Notes under the pieces: model-generated
The model's database searches: none
What the model saw: only the letters and a program-made list of their open reading frames with translations
Told to the model about the DNA's origin: nothing
NCBI GenBank assembly: GCA_003142635.1
Contig: PLMX01000160.1
Coordinates: forward strand, 13,739 to 60,588
Length of the DNA: 46,850 nt
Direction of reading: 5' to 3'
Source of the DNA: Syntrophaceae bacterium
Lineage (GTDB): Bacteria > Desulfobacterota > Syntrophia > Syntrophales > UBA2185
Translations under genes and position numbers: made by a program
Shown here: piece by piece, positions 7,514 to 14,730 of the stretch
How positions within the stretch are numbered: position 1 is the stretch's first letter
Layout: every line of letters starts with the position of its first letter

Positions 7514-9225
7514 CAGGGTTTCCCCCCTTTTATGATCTCATTGAGCTTTTTTTGCAGATCGCCGTTGGCAGGGTTTAATTTCAATGCCTGTTTGTATATT
7601 TCGACAGCCTCACTTGCCTTGCCCGCCTTTGTATAGGCGTCTCCCAAGTGCTCGGCGATAGTGGGATCATTGGGCAGGCCATCCGATGCTTCCTTCAGGT
7701 ATTTTATGGCCAGTTCCATTCTGTTTTGTCTGAAATATACCCAGCCGAGGCTGTCAATCATGTAGATATTCCCGGGCTTCAAGGTGAGCGCCCTCTTGAT
7801 CATCTTCTCGGCTTCATCAAGACGGATGCCCCTGTCTGCAAACGTATAACCTATGAAGTTGAGGGCGTCCGCATTCTCCGGGTCGATTTTAAGAACCGCC
7901 TCCATTTCATTTATACTCTCATGAAAACGGTTCGTCTTTTCATAGAGGACGCCGAGACTATAATGAAGGTCGACGCTTGCGTGCAATGCAGAGAGGCCTT
8001 CCTTCAATATTCCCTCGGCAGATGATAATTTCTTATCTTCCTCATACAGGGACGAGAGATAAACATAGAGCCCCGGCATATCTCTATTCGTACGAACGGC
8101 CTTTTCCATTACTTCTATGGCCTCAGCAATCTTGCCCTCCTTCTTCAGGATGAGCCCGATATTGATCTGCGCGTTTTCATAAAGTTCTGAATCCGGGGGG
8201 ATCATTTTAAACCCTTCAATCGCTTTGCCGGGCATCTTCTTCTCTTCATACGTTGAGGCAAGCAAATATCTGGCCCTCTGGTCATTCGGATCTCCGTCCA
8301 GCAAAATTGCAAACTCACCACTGGCGTCGTCAAGACTGCCCTTTTCGAGGTAAAGGAGGCCGAGTTCCAGTCTCGCTTCCCTGTTGCGCTGATCGAAATC
8401 CAGAATTCGCTTGAATTCCCTTTCTGCATCGTTCAGCCTGTGCTCCCTGAGAAAAATTTCTCCCAGTTTTATTCTTACGTTTGTGCCCGGCGGATAGAGA
8501 TCAATGAAACTTCTGTACAATTCCACCGCCTGATCCACCTTCTTTTCCTTTTCGTAGAGGAGTCCTAAATCGATCAACGCCGGTTCAAAAGTGGGTTTTA
8601 TGGCCAGAGCCTTCTTGAAGCTTTGTTCCGCTTCCTCATAGCGTTTCATATCCGTTAATATCTTTGCCAGATAGTAGTTACCGGTGAGATGGTCCGGACT
8701 GGTTCTGATTAGATCTTGGAAAGTTTTCAAGGCCTTCTTGTAGTTTTTAGTTTCCGCATAGATGGTGCCGAGGTATATGCGGGAAAATGTATTCGTCGGA
8801 TCCAGTTCAATTACCTTTTCATATTCTCCTACAGCGTTCTTATAATCCTTCATGTTCAGGTACAGTCCGCCCAAGAGAAGATGGGCGTTTACATTATTCG
8901 GATGTTCTGTGAGATATTTCTTGCTGAGAGTGATGGCCTTTTGTATCTCGCCTCGTTCAATATATAGGGATACAAGTTCTGTCTTGAGGTAGGAGGATTG
9001 AGGGTCGAAGCTCAGGGCCTTTTCATATTCCTTTATGGCGCTGTCAAGGTTGTCATCAAGGATATGCAACACGCCGAGGGAATAATGATACGTCGAGTCG
9101 AATGACGGTCGCTCCGTCCCCTCCGAGATGTCCGGAATCCTGCCTTTCACAGGCGAAGATGCACACCCGGCAAGGCAGCATAAGATCAGGATCAGAAGAT
9201 ATCTATTGTACAAATAATTTCGCAT
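7513..9225 (-). CDS. TPR-repeat outer-membrane lipoprotein
   Basis: A 570-residue lipoprotein with a perfect lipobox (LAGC, cysteine 21). From about residue 45 to the end it is built of roughly 14-15 tandem 34-residue TPR units, for example YHYSLGVLHILDDNLDSAIK, AHLLLGGLYLNMKDYKNAVG and HYSLGVLYEKTNRFHESIN. Such proteins act as scaffolds in the envelope; no specific partner can be read from sequence. It is coupled to the downstream LolA/LolB-like lipoprotein and lies 81 bases after the deacetylase gene, probably in one unit with ctpA. The product is sure; the function is unknown. Confidence 0.85.
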   Translation of the reverse strand: MRNYLYNRYLLILILCCLAGCASSPVKGRIPDISEGTERPSFDSTYHYSLGVLHILDDNLDSAIKEYEKALSFDPQSSYLKTELVSLYIERGEIQKAITLSKKYLTEHPNNVNAHLLLGGLYLNMKDYKNAVGEYEKVIELDPTNTFSRIYLGTIYAETKNYKKALKTFQDLIRTSPDHLTGNYYLAKILTDMKRYEEAEQSFKKALAIKPTFEPALIDLGLLYEKEKKVDQAVELYRSFIDLYPPGTNVRIKLGEIFLREHRLNDAEREFKRILDFDQRNREARLELGLLYLEKGSLDDASGEFAILLDGDPNDQRARYLLASTYEEKKMPGKAIEGFKMIPPDSELYENAQINIGLILKKEGKIAEAIEVMEKAVRTNRDMPGLYVYLSSLYEEDKKLSSAEGILKEGLSALHASVDLHYSLGVLYEKTNRFHESINEMEAVLKIDPENADALNFIGYTFADRGIRLDEAEKMIKRALTLKPGNIYMIDSLGWVYFRQNRMELAIKYLKEASDGLPNDPTIAEHLGDAYTKAGKASEAVEIYKQALKLNPANGDLQKKLNEIIKGGKP

Positions 9226-9306
9226 ATTAATAAATTCATATCATCTTAATTGTCTCTAAAAAACCCACACATCTGTAAAAAAACAGCTGCCGGTCGTTTC
9301 TGGAGA

Positions 9307-10203
9307 TCATTGAACGAGTGCGGATACAGGAACGATATCGATGCCGCGAGCTTTTAAAACTGGTATTGCCTCCTTGAGAGCCTGAATAGTTTTCAGGCGG
9401 GGATGTCCTATCATTACGAACGCTTCTGATTTATGTGCAAATTCCTCGTTGATCCGCGTTGTCAAGTTTCTAAGAATCGTCACGTAGTCACGGTCATTAT
9501 CAATAAATATCTTTCTCGCGACGAAACGAAGTCGCAGCTTCTTCGCAATTTCCTGACCCCTCGAGAGCGCGGTCGTCCGGCTGTCGACAAAGAAAAGGTT
9601 CCTTTTCTTAAGTTCCTTAAATACGATATTCAGCTTCGCTTCGTCCTCCATGAACTTCGATCCCATATGATTGTTTACGCCTGACAAAAAGGGGATTGCA
9701 TCGAGATCTCTGTCAAGCTCCTCCTCGATTTGCCGATCACTCATGCTCATAAGAAGCGCTCCCATCCCCGGGTTTTCATCCGGGAAGGCATGAGGTTCCA
9801 TCGGGAGGTGGAGAAGAATTTCTCTTTTCGCCCTGTGCAAAATATTTGCCGCGTCTACTGAGTGTGCATAGTGCGGAAGAACGGCAAAGGTCAGGGGGGC
9901 ATCAATCTTAAGCAGTTCATATAGCGGTGAAAGATCATAACCAATGTCGTCTATGAGAATCGCGACCCTTTTTCTCGCCTGGCCAATTTTATGTTTAGGG
10001 GCGATGCTTTCTGTCGCGTGTTTCTCCTGTGAGTCGGGAGTAGGCGTTTCTACGAGGGCCTGTCTTGGCTCACTTCTGGGGGTATGTTTCGGCTCCTTCA
10101 CCTCCTGGTTCCCCGAATCGTACAGGTAGAGCGCCATGACAGAAATAACTACTGTTGCGATTATGGCAAATACCGCCCAGCCCCATTTTCGCCTCTTTAT
10201 CAT
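9307..10203 (-). CDS. Divergent polysaccharide deacetylase family protein (YibQ/DUF610 type)
   Basis: This 298-residue protein has one N-terminal membrane helix (about residues 8-28), a low-complexity linker and a periplasmic domain of the divergent polysaccharide deacetylase family. Visible signatures are VAILIDDIGYD, LTFAVLPHYAHS, LLHLPMEP, GVNNHMGSKF, LFFVDSRTT and VMIGHPRL. These are the family's replacements for classical NodB motifs. Substrate and even catalysis are not established for the family. It lies 34 bases downstream of ctpA; the ctpA-yibQ pairing is common in proteobacteria, often next to an EnvC-type M23 protein, which points to a cell-wall role. Confidence 0.85.
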   Translation of the reverse strand: MIKRRKWGWAVFAIIATVVISVMALYLYDSGNQEVKEPKHTPRSEPRQALVETPTPDSQEKHATESIAPKHKIGQARKRVAILIDDIGYDLSPLYELLKIDAPLTFAVLPHYAHSVDAANILHRAKREILLHLPMEPHAFPDENPGMGALLMSMSDRQIEEELDRDLDAIPFLSGVNNHMGSKFMEDEAKLNIVFKELKKRNLFFVDSRTTALSRGQEIAKKLRLRFVARKIFIDNDRDYVTILRNLTTRINEEFAHKSEAFVMIGHPRLKTIQALKEAIPVLKARGIDIVPVSALVQ

Positions 10204-10237
10204 TATGATATAAACTTCCGCCTGATCACGCCCCGAG

Positions 10238-11545
10238 TCAGCTCTTCAGATTTTTTTTCATTATATCCCAGCTTTTTATGATATCCAAGGCGCTCTTCAG
10301 TTGATTATCCTGCGTTAGATTGTCTTGCTCTTTCTTTGCCCCCTCATCTTTGTTTGTATCATTATCTTTTTTCGGCTTTATGTGACCCATGAGGTCCCGT
10401 TCCCTGATGAAATCATCCGTCATCTCTTTATCCTCAGAGGGTCTGATATATTTTACAATGATATCCGGTTTTATTCCCTCGGCCTGGATCGATCGTCCGC
10501 TCGGGGTATAGTATTTTGCCGTAGTCAGTTTTAGGGCGGAGCCGTCTTCCAATGGGATAACGGTCTGTACCGATCCTTTCCCAAAGGTCTGCGTGCCCAG
10601 TATTAATGCCCTTCCGTTATCCTGTAGCGCTCCTGACACGATCTCAGCGGCACTGGCCGTGCCCTCATTAACCAAGGCAACGATAGGACACGTCGGCTCG
10701 TCACCGTCGTCTTTCGCGACCGATTTCGTTTCCATATTCCTTGTTCTTCCCTTAGTTGTGACGATAACCCCCGATTTCAGGAAAACATCGGCGACTGCCA
10801 CTGCCTGATTCAGTAAGCCGCCCGGATTGTTCCTGAGGTCCAGGATAATACCTTCAAGAGCACCATTTTTCGCCTTGATATCCTTTAATACTTTCTTCAA
10901 ATCGTCCGCCGTTCTTTCCTGGAATGAAGACACGCGGATATAAGCGATATGTTCATCATAGATCTTGGATTTGACGCTTTTTATCTTGATGATGCTGCGG
11001 GTTATCACAAAGTCCTTTGGCTTGGCCATATCCTCCCGCATAATGGTAATAGTAACCTTGGAGTCTTGCGGCCCCCGCAATTTCTTGACTGCCTCCATTA
11101 TAGTAATGTCCTTCGTCGATTTCCCGTCAATCTGTATTATATGGTCGCCCGCTTTAATGCCTGCGTTGTAGGCAGGAGTGTCCTCGATAGGGGAAACAAC
11201 CGTCAGCATATCTTTCTTTATTGTGATTTCAATGCCGATGCCGCCAAAGCTTCCGCGTGTTTCCACCTCGAGATCTTTGTACATTTCGGCGGTCATATAG
11301 GTACTGTGTGGATCAAGGGACTTCATCATCCCATTAATTGCCCCTTCTAACAGTTTTTTTGAATCCACATCCTCGACGTAATTCTTCTGCACCATGTCGA
11401 GCACTTCATTGAAAGTCTTTAGGTTCTTGTATATGCTCCTTTCCAGTGCGGCTGATACCTGAGAGTCCCCCTGAAGGCCGAGCAGGAGAAGGCAGGCAAG
11501 CAGGCACAGAGGCAAAAGCACTTTCTTGGGCGAGAAGTTTTTCAT
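10238..11545 (-). CDS. ctpA: Carboxy-terminal processing protease CtpA (S41 family)
   Basis: A periplasmic serine protease that trims C-termini of envelope proteins; in several bacteria relatives control peptidoglycan hydrolases. The 435 residues comprise a signal/anchor (about 1-32), a PDZ domain (about 100-170: GSFGGIGIEI, AYNAGIKAGDHIIQIDGKS) and the S41 catalytic domain (ILDLRNNPGG). The catalytic serine is S298 in NEGTASAAEI and the lysine K323 in FGKGSVQ. Their 25-residue spacing equals S430/K455 of E. coli Prc, and D309 matches D441. The C-terminal tail is highly charged. It is first in the ctpA-deacetylase-lipoprotein unit. Confidence 0.94.
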   Translation of the reverse strand: MKNFSPKKVLLPLCLLACLLLLGLQGDSQVSAALERSIYKNLKTFNEVLDMVQKNYVEDVDSKKLLEGAINGMMKSLDPHSTYMTAEMYKDLEVETRGSFGGIGIEITIKKDMLTVVSPIEDTPAYNAGIKAGDHIIQIDGKSTKDITIMEAVKKLRGPQDSKVTITIMREDMAKPKDFVITRSIIKIKSVKSKIYDEHIAYIRVSSFQERTADDLKKVLKDIKAKNGALEGIILDLRNNPGGLLNQAVAVADVFLKSGVIVTTKGRTRNMETKSVAKDDGDEPTCPIVALVNEGTASAAEIVSGALQDNGRALILGTQTFGKGSVQTVIPLEDGSALKLTTAKYYTPSGRSIQAEGIKPDIIVKYIRPSEDKEMTDDFIRERDLMGHIKPKKDNDTNKDEGAKKEQDNLTQDNQLKSALDIIKSWDIMKKNLKS

Positions 11546-11590
11546 TCAATCCTCCACTACGGACATTGATTCAATCCGCATCAGGTAATT

Positions 11591-11596
11591 ATTATA
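11591..11596 (-). promoter_or_regulatory. Possible -10 element of ctpA
   Basis: Read on the minus strand this is a perfect TATAAT about 46 bases before the ctpA ATG. The matching -35 position reads AATAAA, so the -35 is poor. Confidence 0.35.
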
Positions 11597-11837
11597 GGCA
11601 CGATAGCACTATTTTTATTCTTTTTTCCATAACTTTTTAGAATACTCCGCAAAGACGGACGCGTGGCGAGCCTTTCAGGTCTCATCTCGGAGGCCTCTTA
11701 TGTAAAGCAAGCGATATTGCTGCCGGGAATGCGTGATCGCAGCCCCTTTGCAAAAAAGAGCAGTAGCGTAGTCGGCGCTGTCCGTGGGCTCAGATCGTGT
11801 CCATGCACAATTCGTTCTCAAGAACTTGGGCAGCCCT

Positions 11838-11843
11838 ATTATA
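11838..11843 (-). promoter_or_regulatory. Possible -10 element, upstream candidate
   Basis: A perfect minus-strand TATAAT, with a run of structured-looking sequence downstream. The -35 position does not match TTGACA. It could drive a longer ctpA transcript or a separate small RNA. Confidence 0.3.
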
Positions 11844-11929
11844 TGCTCTTACGAACCTGTCCTCCATTTTATCCGGGTCACTGCGTGTGCTGACGTTAGC
11901 AAGGCTGTGGTTTTAAAGAATATCGTGGC

Positions 11930-12286
11930 TCAATCACGGGGGCTGCTCTGTGGAGTTTCTGCTGATAGAAATTTGACGCTGCCATTTATGATTCCGCCTT
12001 CATCAATGACTAAGTTGCGGCATTTGATATTACCTCTTACATCCGCGGATTTCATAAGTGTAAGAGTGCCTGTGACTTCAATTTCCCCTTCGAAATTTCC
12101 GGCTATGGTCAGGGAGGTCGCGCTTACTTGCGCTTTCACGTTGCTGCCTTTCTCCGTGAAAATAGTTTCCGCAAGCAGCGTTCCTTCAATGAGTCCTTCG
12201 ACAATCAGATGCCCTCGGAAATGTAGGATTCCTTCAATTTTGCAATCCCTGGTTACTATGGAAATATTGTTGTTTTTTACGCTCAC
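11930..12286 (-). CDS. Bactofilin family cytoskeletal protein
   Basis: Bactofilins polymerise into nucleotide-free filaments at the membrane and often position peptidoglycan enzymes. The 118-residue protein is almost entirely the beta-helical DUF583 core, seen as a regular run of short strands: IEGILHFRGHLIVEGLIEG, VKAQVSATSLTIAGNFEGE, IEVTGTLTLMKSADVRGNI and CRNLVIDEGGIINGSV. The start is GTG at 12286. It lies 31 bases downstream of a membrane protein resembling the N-terminus of M23 peptidases; bactofilin-M23 pairs (BacA-LmdC, CcmA-Csd1) are known. It probably recruits that partner to set cell curvature or width, which is inference. Confidence 0.9.
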   Translation of the reverse strand: MSVKNNNISIVTRDCKIEGILHFRGHLIVEGLIEGTLLAETIFTEKGSNVKAQVSATSLTIAGNFEGEIEVTGTLTLMKSADVRGNIKCRNLVIDEGGIINGSVKFLSAETPQSSPRD

Positions 12287-12317
12287 CTTCGGGTGTTCCC
12301 CTCATCTCTTTTTCTCG

Positions 12318-12950
12318 TCAGGTTTTCAAATTGATAATCTCTCGTAATACAAGTTTGCCGTCGTCTGAAAAAACAAATATTGAGGCGGAATCGTAAGTGT
12401 GTTGTATGGAGATGTCCTTGGTTATGACTTTATGTCTGGTGATGGAAAAAGGATCGCCGTCTCTGAAATTTTGTGGGACTCCCTTGGACAGATCAGTTTG
12501 GGGATCAGCGAGCCAGCGTTCCGCCCCCGTTCCATCCGATTTCAGAATGAGGAAGATGTATCCCGACGCCGGGGCATTCTTCGAGGTCTTGTTTTTCAGA
12601 AGAAACGAATAGCGAAATAATTTTCTTGAAAGGTCGAAGTTGGCTTCGAAATTTTCTATAGACAAGTTGTAAGATTGTGTAACGGCGATTACCGGTTCCG
12701 CATCGGCTGATACGGCGCTCTTTGCTGCATCCGGAGATTTACTGTGAGTTCCAATATTAGACGTGAGCTCTTCTTTAAAACCTCCCATCCGGTTGTGGAG
12801 GAGAACTGCGGCAAAAGAGATAACACACAGGCCAATGACTGTTACCAGGCAGACCGTTAATAAGTTCATCGGAAGCTTAAAGGAACACAGTCGCCTCTCG
12901 TCCTGAATTACAATGATGGTGAACTTCTTTTGTCTCTTGTCTGAGTGCAT
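12318..12950 (-). CDS. Single-pass membrane protein, M23-peptidase N-terminus-like, no peptidase domain
   Basis: A 210-residue protein of uncertain family. Residues 9-27 (KFTIIVIQDERRLCSFKLP) look like the short cytoplasmic segment that opens many bactofilin-associated M23 peptidases, and a membrane helix follows (about 28-50). The periplasmic part has no HxxxD or HxH zinc motif of M23 and instead holds a small beta-rich domain (SLLKNKTSK-type strands, SGYIFLILKSDG, ITKDISIQHTYDSASIFVFS). It is upstream of, and surely co-transcribed with, the bactofilin. I infer a membrane anchor or adaptor for the bactofilin. The resemblance at the N-terminus is by eye only. Confidence 0.55.
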   Translation of the reverse strand: MHSDKRQKKFTIIVIQDERRLCSFKLPMNLLTVCLVTVIGLCVISFAAVLLHNRMGGFKEELTSNIGTHSKSPDAAKSAVSADAEPVIAVTQSYNLSIENFEANFDLSRKLFRYSFLLKNKTSKNAPASGYIFLILKSDGTGAERWLADPQTDLSKGVPQNFRDGDPFSITRHKVITKDISIQHTYDSASIFVFSDDGKLVLREIINLKT

Positions 12951-13110
12951 TTAAGAAAGGTTTCACATAGAAATTATTCTAAATCCGCCTGCGTGGGATC
13001 AAGCTTCCTTCTTGCAGTATCATGTTCCCTCTTCATGCGGAATGATTGAAGTATCTGTGACGCGAAAAGAAAGAGATTTCAAGGCATCTGTCAAGCATCT
13101 GATATATTTA

Positions 13111-13138
13111 TTGACGCATATTCATAATGACTTACATA
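13111..13138 (+). promoter_or_regulatory. Possible promoter of the MotE-SPOR gene
   Basis: TTGACG (13111-13116) and TACATA (13133-13138) at 16-base spacing. The -10 is weak. It overlaps the opposing promoter, so the two may compete. Confidence 0.28.
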
Positions 13139-13149
13139 AAAGTTGTCAA
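13121..13149 (-). promoter_or_regulatory. Probable sigma-70 promoter of the bactofilin operon
   Basis: On the minus strand a perfect TTGACA (13149-13144) is followed after 17 bases by TATGAA (13126-13121, four of six matches). The predicted start lies about 160 bases before the first gene of the unit. Confidence 0.42.
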
Positions 13150-13335
13150 GGCAAAATACTGATGTGGACCATTTGCGACTAAAATCCTTTCGTAATTCTG
13201 CATTACTAAGATGGGAGAATCTCATGAGCCTGCCACCGTAAAGAAGCAAGAAAAATCATTGATTACGACTGTGAAATCCTGTATGAGCAAACTGATGGGG
13301 ATTTTCCCTGGAGGTAATTGGGAAAAGGAACAAAG

Positions 13336-14508
13336 ATGAAAAGATTAGTCAACTTCAGTGGCACAAAATTTTGTTTGTCTATTATTCTTCTCGTGTTTTT
13401 CTTTATGGGTGCCGCCGTCGAAAATATGGACACCTCCGGCCAGTCTTCGTGGTTTGTCGCTACTGTGCTTGCCCAGTCTCGTCCGAGTGAGGTCGGGGCT
13501 CCCAAAGAAGAGACCAAGGTTCAAGCTGCGCAGGAAAGCACTCTCATGCATAATTTACTGGAAAAGCAGAAAGAATTTGACAGTCGGGAAAAGGCGTTAA
13601 AAGAGGAAGAACTGAAGGTCGAGGCCTTAAAAAAGGATGTAGCGGAAAAAATGGAGGCCCTCAGGGTTCTTGAGGAAAGAATGTCGCCGACGATGGAAAG
13701 TCAAAAAGGCGAGAGGGACAAAAGATATCAGTCGTTGGCAAGAATATACGAAGTCGCTCCTCCTGAAAAAGCGGCGGCCATATTCGAAAAAATGGATAGA
13801 AAAATGGCGGCTGAAATCATGATGCGCATGAACAGCAAGAAAGCCGGCGCCATCTGGGCGCATATAAATCATGAAACTGGCGTACAGATTGCGAGAGAGA
13901 TTACCTCCTCACAGAGTGTGGATACCGCTAAAGCGACAAAAATTGCTAAAGAAATCGCTGGAGCCGAAGCGGTTAAAGAAGCGGCCGTGCAAAGCCCTGA
14001 TGCCGGTGCCGTAACGCCTCCAGGAGAAATCAAGGGAGCGGAAGGGCCCAAGCCAGAGACTCAGCAGAGTCCCGCTACTGCCGGTTCGCCGGGAACTACC
14101 AAAGAAATTGCTGCGGAGAAAGTAATCAAACCGCAGCCTTCGCAAAAAGAAGGGGCAAAGACACCCGCTAAGCGCGAAATAAAAGTGGCCAAATCGAAGA
14201 AGGCAAGGTTAAAGAACTTCCGGTCCCAAGCGTTGAAGCCGTTTGCCATACAGATCAAGGCTGTTCGCGGCAGCGAGATGGCTGCCGAGTTTACGAAGAT
14301 GCTCAGAGACGAAGGCGTTGATGCCTACTGGTCTGAAATGAGCGCGAAAGACGGCGGAACTTTATACAGAATTCTTGTCGGTCATTTTACAAGCCGCGAA
14401 GAAGCGCTGACTTACATGAAAAAGAAACGTATCGACATTAATTATCCCGGCAGTTATATTCAGAAGACCGAACAGGTAATTCCCCCCAAAAAGGAAAAGA
14501 AACAGTAA
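13336..14508 (+). CDS. Exported protein with MotE/MgtE-N-like domain fused to a SPOR domain
   Basis: ATG 13336 is chosen because AAAGGA (13324-13329) is well spaced; an in-frame TTG at 13318 also has a GGAGG. The 390 residues show: an N-terminal signal or anchor (10-28); a charged coiled coil (about 65-120); a helical domain (about 128-188: SLARIYEVAPPEKAAAIFEK, MNSKKAGAIW) of the MotE/MgtE-N type; an alanine/proline/lysine-rich linker; and a C-terminal SPOR domain (about 300-375: KPFAIQIKAVRGSEMAAEF, TLYRILVGHFTSREEAL). SPOR domains bind denuded glycan at division sites. The helical domain is about half identical, by hand alignment, to the MotE-like gene after fliJ. The joint architecture suggests a link between flagellar or stator machinery and peptidoglycan; this is inference. 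Confidence 0.75.
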   Translation: MKRLVNFSGTKFCLSIILLVFFFMGAAVENMDTSGQSSWFVATVLAQSRPSEVGAPKEETKVQAAQESTLMHNLLEKQKEFDSREKALKEEELKVEALKKDVAEKMEALRVLEERMSPTMESQKGERDKRYQSLARIYEVAPPEKAAAIFEKMDRKMAAEIMMRMNSKKAGAIWAHINHETGVQIAREITSSQSVDTAKATKIAKEIAGAEAVKEAAVQSPDAGAVTPPGEIKGAEGPKPETQQSPATAGSPGTTKEIAAEKVIKPQPSQKEGAKTPAKREIKVAKSKKARLKNFRSQALKPFAIQIKAVRGSEMAAEFTKMLRDEGVDAYWSEMSAKDGGTLYRILVGHFTSREEALTYMKKKRIDINYPGSYIQKTEQVIPPKKEKKQ

Positions 14509-14527
14509 CGACAGTGCATGAGCAAGT

Positions 14528-14550
14528 GAAATCGGCTGTGCCGGGATTTC
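14528..14550 (+). terminator. Possible hairpin terminator after the MotE-SPOR gene
   Basis: GAAATC-GGC (14528-14536) can pair with GCC-GATTTC (14540-14542 and 14545-14550) with a two-base GG bulge, followed by AATATTT rather than a clear T run. It lies in the 222-base gap between two convergent genes. Confidence 0.4.
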
Positions 14551-14730
14551 AATATTTGCCACCCGCCTATCATTTCCGACACTTCAATTGAACCCCGTAA
14601 ATGTTTCTGCAGTTTTGAACGTCATGTGACGGCTGCCGCAGGGTTAAGATACAGCCGGAGGCCTGGCTTCTTCCGGGTGTATGGGGGGATACATTAAGAG
14701 TGCAAGAGGGATTTACTCTTGACAGACTGG

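Larger units (their letters stand above)
11546..11929 (-). other. 384-base intergenic region between bactofilin and ctpA
   Basis: No convincing protein frame was found. On the minus strand there are two perfect TATAAT hexamers: one 46 bases before ctpA and one further upstream at 11838-11843. Downstream of the upstream one, GCTGCC (about 11830) is complementary to GGCAGC (about 11720), which could close a folded RNA of roughly 115 bases. A small RNA or a structured ctpA leader is possible but unproven; no known RNA family was recognised. Confidence 0.3.
12951..13335. other. 385-base divergent intergenic region
   Basis: Lies between the minus-strand bactofilin operon and the plus-strand MotE-SPOR gene. 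It holds a fair sigma-70 promoter on each strand, overlapping around 13111-13149. No open frame or known RNA element was recognised. Confidence 0.5.

Noticed and set aside
11641-11930. Idea that the gap before ctpA encodes 6S RNA
   Set aside because: A stretch resembles the E. coli 6S 3' end (CATCTCGGAG), but it is on the opposite strand from the candidate promoter and the overall fold does not fit.
11784-12347. Long plus-strand open frame (187 codons) over the bactofilin gene
   Set aside because: It is antisense to a clear bactofilin, and its product has no recognisable motifs.
13082-13098. GG-N10-GC match (GGCATCTGTCAAGC) before the MotE-SPOR gene
   Set aside because: The flanking bases do not fit (AGGCAT and AAGCAT), and it is about 240 bases from the start codon.
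12951-13335. Search for a c-di-GMP riboswitch in the large gaps, prompted by the HD-GYP gene
   Set aside because: The conserved GEMM core was not found in this or the other long gaps.
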